A stretch of 5,147 nucleotides of DNA from contig VBCS01000359.1 in NCBI GenBank assembly GCA_005888955.1, positions 1 through 5,147 on the forward strand, read 5' to 3'. The notes below the pieces were generated by a model that did not search any database, was not told where the DNA came from, and saw only the letters and a list, made by a program, of their open reading frames with translations. Both the position numbers and the translations under genes were made by a program. Source of the DNA: Betaproteobacteria bacterium. GTDB taxonomy: Bacteria; Pseudomonadota; Gammaproteobacteria; Burkholderiales; Casimicrobiaceae. Below, piece after piece: positions 4,827 to 5,147 of the stretch (position 1 is its first letter; each line of letters begins with the position of its first letter).

Positions 4827-5147
4827 ATGCGCGTCTTCATTGTTCATGCCCACCCGGAACCGCAGAGCTTCAACAGCGCGATGACACGCGAGGCGACGCG
4901 CGCGCTGAGGGCAGCGGGACACGCCGTTGACCTCTCGGACCTCTACGCGATGGGCTTCAACCCGGTGTCGGACCGGCGCAACTTCGTGACCGTGCACAAC
5001 CGGGAGTACTACCGGCAGCAGAGCGAAGAAGTCTACGCTGCCGCGCATGACGGATTTGCGCCGGACATCCAGGCGGAGCTGGACAAACTCTTTCGGTGCG
5101 ATGTACTGATTCTGCAGTTCCCACTGTGGTGGTTCGGATTGCCGGCG
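4827..5147 (+). CDS. NAD(P)H dehydrogenase (quinone), flavodoxin-like fold, N-terminal part (3' end outside window)
   Basis: The visible 107 residues match the start of the Flavodoxin_2/NQO1-like family, FAD- or FMN-dependent cytoplasmic enzymes that reduce quinones by two electrons using NAD(P)H. The first strand and flavin-phosphate loop are 'MRVFIVHAHPEPQSFN' (1-16). Then come 'GHAVDLSDLYAMGFNPV' and 'GFAPDIQAELDKLFRCDVLILQFPLWWFGLPA' (about 76-107), the highly conserved strand and W-W loop near the flavin ring. ATG 4827 is supported by AGAGGAG (4816-4822), 4 nt upstream. The reading frame is intact to the last base, so the truncation is only the window edge. It follows the rhodanese gene by 257 nt on the same strand and probably has its own promoter. 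A close alternative is the KefF/MdaB branch of the same fold; the C-terminal half would decide. Confidence 0.92.
   Translation, partial: MRVFIVHAHPEPQSFNSAMTREATRALRAAGHAVDLSDLYAMGFNPVSDRRNFVTVHNREYYRQQSEEVYAAAHDGFAPDIQAELDKLFRCDVLILQFPLWWFGLPA

Overview
The window is GC-rich proteobacterial chromosomal DNA, probably from an alpha- or betaproteobacterium. This rests on dense LysR-type regulators (LTTRs), a CybB-like cytochrome b561, strong codon bias and gene-size spacing. The exact genus cannot be read from the sequence. No phage, transposon, CRISPR, tRNA or rRNA signal was found.

Layout. (1) Positions 1-444 hold the C-terminal half of a LysR regulator entering from the left edge. (2) Positions 445-779 are a convergent intergenic stretch with no credible gene. 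(3) Positions 780-1923, minus strand, form a two-gene operon: a 188-aa cytochrome b561 with all four expected haem histidines, then, 25 nt downstream, an unrecognised 183-aa protein with about five membrane helices. (4) Divergent from it, a complete LysR regulator (2081-2974) sits behind a compact control region. (5) The convergent gap 2975-3161 holds two possible terminators and an inverted second copy of the regulator's 49-bp leader element. (6) Another complete LysR regulator lies on the minus strand (3162-4094), divergent from a 115-aa single-domain rhodanese (4222-4569). (7) A flavodoxin-fold NAD(P)H:quinone oxidoreductase begins at 4827 and runs off the right edge.

How the genes may work together. 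Two regulator/target pairs have the classic divergent LTTR arrangement: LysR-A with the b561 operon, and LysR-B with the rhodanese. The targets are redox-related (quinol/haem electron transfer, sulfane sulfur transfer, quinone reduction), so a redox or electrophile stress neighbourhood is a reasonable but unproven inference.

The most unusual signal is a 49-bp element matching at 42 of 49 positions. It occurs directly against the LysR-A start codon (2032-2080) and, inverted, about 75 bp past the LysR-A stop (3048-3096). Each copy carries a perfect T-N11-A LTTR box (TCGGA-N3-TCCGA). The three-base spacer differs between copies but both palindrome arms are intact. The second copy has no obvious target gene, so it may be a decoy or looping site, or a relic.
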